From NCBI GenBank assembly GCA_002344625.1, contig DDUE01000002.1, positions 421-8,590 on the forward strand: 8,170 nt of DNA. Direction: 5' to 3'. The position numbers and the translations under genes are program-made. Source of the DNA: Rhodocyclaceae bacterium UBA2346 (GTDB lineage: Bacteria > Pseudomonadota > Gammaproteobacteria > Burkholderiales > Rhodocyclaceae). Shown one piece after another: positions 6,379 to 8,170 of this stretch (position 1 is its first letter; every line of letters begins with the position of its first letter). The notes below the pieces were generated by a model, which did no database searches, was not told the origin of the DNA, and saw only the letters and a program-made list of their open reading frames with translations.

Positions 6379-6409
6379 CGCTCCGGCAGCGGCGGCCGGT
6401 GAGGCCCCG

Positions 6410-7828
6410 ATGGCCGCTGCCGCCCAACTCCTGCACCGACTCGCCGACATTGTCGGGCGCGCCCATGTCCTGGACGAGAGCGAACGCAAGGCGCCATTTC
6501 TGACCGATTGGCGCGGTCGCTATCACGGGGCAGCGCTCGCCGTCATCCAGCCGCAGCTGACGGCCGAAGTCGCCGCCGCGGTCGCCGCCTGCGTGGAAGC
6601 GGGGGTCGCGGTCGTCCCCCAGGGAGGAAATACCGGCTTGTGCGGTGGCGCCACGCCGGTTGCCGGAACGGCTTCGGTGGTCGTGAATCTCTCGCGCCTG
6701 TGCCGGATCCGATCGGTCGACTCGGCCAACAATACGCTCGTCGCCGAGGCCGGATGCAAGCTCGCAACGGTGCAGGCGGCGGCAGCCGAAGCGGGGCGCC
6801 TGTTCCCGCTTTCGGTCGCATCCGAGGGTAGTTGCGAGATCGGCGGCAATATTTCGACCAATGCCGGCGGGGTGCATGTCTTACGCTATGGAAACATGCG
6901 CGACCTCGTTCTCGGGATCGAAGCCGTGCTTCCGGACGGACGGGTCTGGCATGGACTGCGCGCCTTGCGCAAGGACAATACCGGCTACGACCTGAAGCAT
7001 CTGTTCATCGGCGCGGAAGGCACGCTGGGCATCGTCACGGCGGCCGTCTTGAAACTTTTCCCACCGGTGCGGGAGGCCGCGACCGCGTGGGTCGCGGTCC
7101 CGGGCGCTGGCGAGGCGGTAAGCCTGCTCGGGTTACTGCGGGATTGCTGCGGTGATCGGGTGAACGCCTTCGAACTGGTCTCAAGCGCGGCCTTGGCGCT
7201 GGTGCTGAGGCATATCCCGGGCACGCGGGCGCCGCTGCCGCATTCCGGGAGCGAATGGTACGTGCTGGTCGAGCTTGCCGATACACGCCAAGGCGAGCCA
7301 CTTGCCGGTGAACTGGACGAGGTCTTGGCCCGGGCCATGGAGGCCGGATTGGCGAATGACGCCGTCGTCGCGACGAGCCTTGCCCAGGCACATGCGCTTT
7401 GGGTCTTGAGGGAGAGCATTTCCGAGGCGCAGAGAATCGAGGGAACGAGCATCAAGCATGACATTTCCGTACCCGTCAGCCGAATCCCTCTATTCCTGGA
7501 CGAGGCGCGTTCTGCGTTGTTCGAGCGCTGGCCCGGTGCCCGGATCGTCGCATTCGGTCATATTGGCGATGGCAACCTGCATTACAACCTTTCACAGCCG
7601 GCGGCTACCGACAATTCCGCCTTCATTGCGCGCACGCCCGATGTGAATCGCGTGATCCATGATCTGGTGGCGGCACATGGCGGTTCGATTTCCGCCGAAC
7701 ATGGGTTGGGACAGCTCAAGCGTAGCGAGATCCTGCGCTACAAATCCGAGATCGAGATGGATCTGATGCGTACGATAAAGCGTGCGCTGGACCCGCAAGG
7801 CTTGATGAACCCCGGGAAAGTCGTCTGA
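6410..7828 (+). CDS. FAD-linked D-2-hydroxyacid dehydrogenase, D-2-hydroxyglutarate dehydrogenase type
   Basis: This is a VAO/PCMH-fold flavoenzyme of 472 residues, the usual length of the GlcD/DLD/D2HGDH group. It most likely oxidises D-2-hydroxyglutarate (or D-lactate/D-malate) to the 2-oxoacid and passes electrons to a quinone or electron-transfer flavoprotein. FAD-binding signatures are PQGGNTGLCGG (70-80), GGNISTNAGG (145-154) and the FIGAEGTLGIVT segment (199-210). The C-terminal cap holds GHIGDGNLHYN (383-393), with metal-ligand candidates His384 and His391, and Glu430-His431 in SAEHG. Arg334, Lys349 and Asn393 fall at the spacing of the substrate-binding Arg, Lys and Asn I recall for human D2HGDH. 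This supports a D-2-hydroxyglutarate-type pocket. The ATG at 6410 has only a modest GGTGAGG upstream. It lies 71 bases after rimO and may be read through from it. The exact substrate is inferred; glycolate oxidase subunit GlcD and D-lactate dehydrogenase are alternatives. Confidence 0.88.
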   Translation: MAAAAQLLHRLADIVGRAHVLDESERKAPFLTDWRGRYHGAALAVIQPQLTAEVAAAVAACVEAGVAVVPQGGNTGLCGGATPVAGTASVVVNLSRLCRIRSVDSANNTLVAEAGCKLATVQAAAAEAGRLFPLSVASEGSCEIGGNISTNAGGVHVLRYGNMRDLVLGIEAVLPDGRVWHGLRALRKDNTGYDLKHLFIGAEGTLGIVTAAVLKLFPPVREAATAWVAVPGAGEAVSLLGLLRDCCGDRVNAFELVSSAALALVLRHIPGTRAPLPHSGSEWYVLVELADTRQGEPLAGELDEVLARAMEAGLANDAVVATSLAQAHALWVLRESISEAQRIEGTSIKHDISVPVSRIPLFLDEARSALFERWPGARIVAFGHIGDGNLHYNLSQPAATDNSAFIARTPDVNRVIHDLVAAHGGSISAEHGLGQLKRSEILRYKSEIEMDLMRTIKRALDPQGLMNPGKVV

Positions 7829-7872
7829 ACATCCGTTCATGGCGCAACGATTACAATTTATCGTATTCGGGG

Positions 7873-7902
7873 TTTACAGCTGCGGGGGGGGAGCCCTATA
7901 AT
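7873..7902 (+). promoter_or_regulatory. sigma-70 promoter of the tRNA cluster
   Basis: TTTACA (7873-7878) and a perfect TATAAT (7897-7902) are separated by 18 bases. The predicted start near 7909 is about a dozen bases before the mature tRNA-Ala. The discriminator TCGCGC just after the -10 is GC-rich, as in promoters of stable RNA genes under stringent (ppGpp) control. The spacer contains a run of eight G residues. Confidence 0.8.
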
Positions 7903-7920
7903 TCGCGCTCTTTCGGGCCA

Positions 7921-7996
<76 letters not shown>

Positions 7997-8013
7997 GCCG
8001 GAAGAAAAACTAG

Positions 8014-8089
8014 GTCCCCATCGTCTAGAGGCCTAGGACATCGCCCTTTCACGGCGGTAACCGGGGTTCGAATCCCCGTGGGGACGCCA
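8014..8089 (+). tRNA. tRNA-Glu, anticodon TTC
   Basis: The acceptor stem GTCCCCA pairs perfectly with TGGGGAC. The D arm is GTC...GAC with loop TAGAGGCCTAG, and the anticodon stem TCGCC/GGCGG holds the loop CTTTCAC, so the anticodon is TTC (UUC). The T arm is CGGGG/CCCCG with TTCGAAT, followed by discriminator G and an encoded CCA, 76 bases in all. It is separated from tRNA-Ala by 17 bases, so both come from one primary transcript. Confidence 0.97.
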
Positions 8090-8100
8090 GATTGATGTGT

Positions 8101-8138
8101 CTGGTTCAAGCAACCGGATGCGGCCGGAAGTTTCCGGC
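8101..8138 (+). repeat. two small hairpins in the tRNA-Glu to third-tRNA spacer
   Basis: CTGGTT (8101-8106) can pair with AACCGG (8112-8117, one G-U). GCCGGAA (8123-8129) is the exact reverse complement of TTCCGGC (8132-8138). There is no T-tract, so the transcript should continue into the next tRNA. The stems may mark tRNA processing sites. Confidence 0.45.
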
Positions 8139-8149
8139 AAGATCAGTGC

Positions 8150-8170
8150 GGAGTGGTAGTTCAGTTGGTT
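8150..8170 (+). tRNA. 5' end of a third tRNA, probably tRNA-Asp (cut by window edge)
   Basis: The 21 bases GGAGTGG-TA-GTTC-AGTTGGTT look like a tRNA acceptor strand, the two-base linker, a D stem and D loop. They closely resemble bacterial tRNA-Asp(GTC). An Ala-Glu-Asp order would fit betaproteobacterial tRNA clusters. The anticodon lies outside the window, so the identity is inferred. Confidence 0.75.

Noticed and set aside
7074..7100. Inverted repeat GACCGCG...CGCGGTC inside the dehydrogenase gene.
   Set aside because: It lies within a continuous, well-conserved coding frame, and short GC-rich dyads of this kind are expected by chance here.
7847..7864. ACGAT/ATCGT inverted repeat after the dehydrogenase gene as a terminator.
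   Set aside because: The stem is only 5 bp, AT-rich, with an 8-base loop and no following T-tract.

Overview
The window reads as an ordinary chromosomal segment of a GC-rich betaproteobacterium. The gene order (phaC, two phaB copies, phaR, rimO, a D-2-hydroxyglutarate-dehydrogenase-like flavoprotein, a tRNA cluster) and the protein sequences suggest the Rhodocyclales (Azoarcus/Thauera/Aromatoleum type). That placement rests on remembered family resemblance, not on a search. I see no insertion sequence, CRISPR array, phage gene or composition break.

Layout. Positions 1-168 hold the last 55 codons of an unrecognised plus-strand gene. It converges on a 74-residue, two-helix membrane protein gene on the minus strand (197-421). 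From there everything recognised is on the plus strand: phaC (527-2269), phaB copy 1 (2492-3232), phaB copy 2 (3473-4213), phaR (4335-4955), rimO (4998-6338) and an FAD-linked D-2-hydroxyacid dehydrogenase (6410-7828). A consensus-like sigma-70 promoter then drives tRNA-Ala(GGC), tRNA-Glu(UUC) and the first 21 bases of a third tRNA, probably tRNA-Asp, cut by the window edge.

How it works together. Positions 527-4955 are a polyhydroxybutyrate (PHB) module. PhaB reduces acetoacetyl-CoA with NADPH to (R)-3-hydroxybutyryl-CoA, PhaC polymerises that to PHB, and PhaR is the PHB-sensing repressor. The thiolase gene phaA, which usually accompanies them, is not in the window. Two strong intrinsic terminators, after each phaB, split the module into at least three transcription units: phaC-phaB1, phaB2 alone, and phaR with probable read-through to rimO.

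The most interesting non-coding signal is a perfect 13-bp inverted repeat upstream of phaB2 (3312-3341). It is built from two near-palindromes, TGCGTCGCA and TGCGACGCA, whose centres are 21 bp apart, about two helical turns. I infer it is an operator, with PhaR the obvious candidate. No stretch above 300 bases lacks a gene; the longest gap is 2270-2491. I did not find a previously undescribed system. The findings concern regulation and paralogue divergence in a known pathway.
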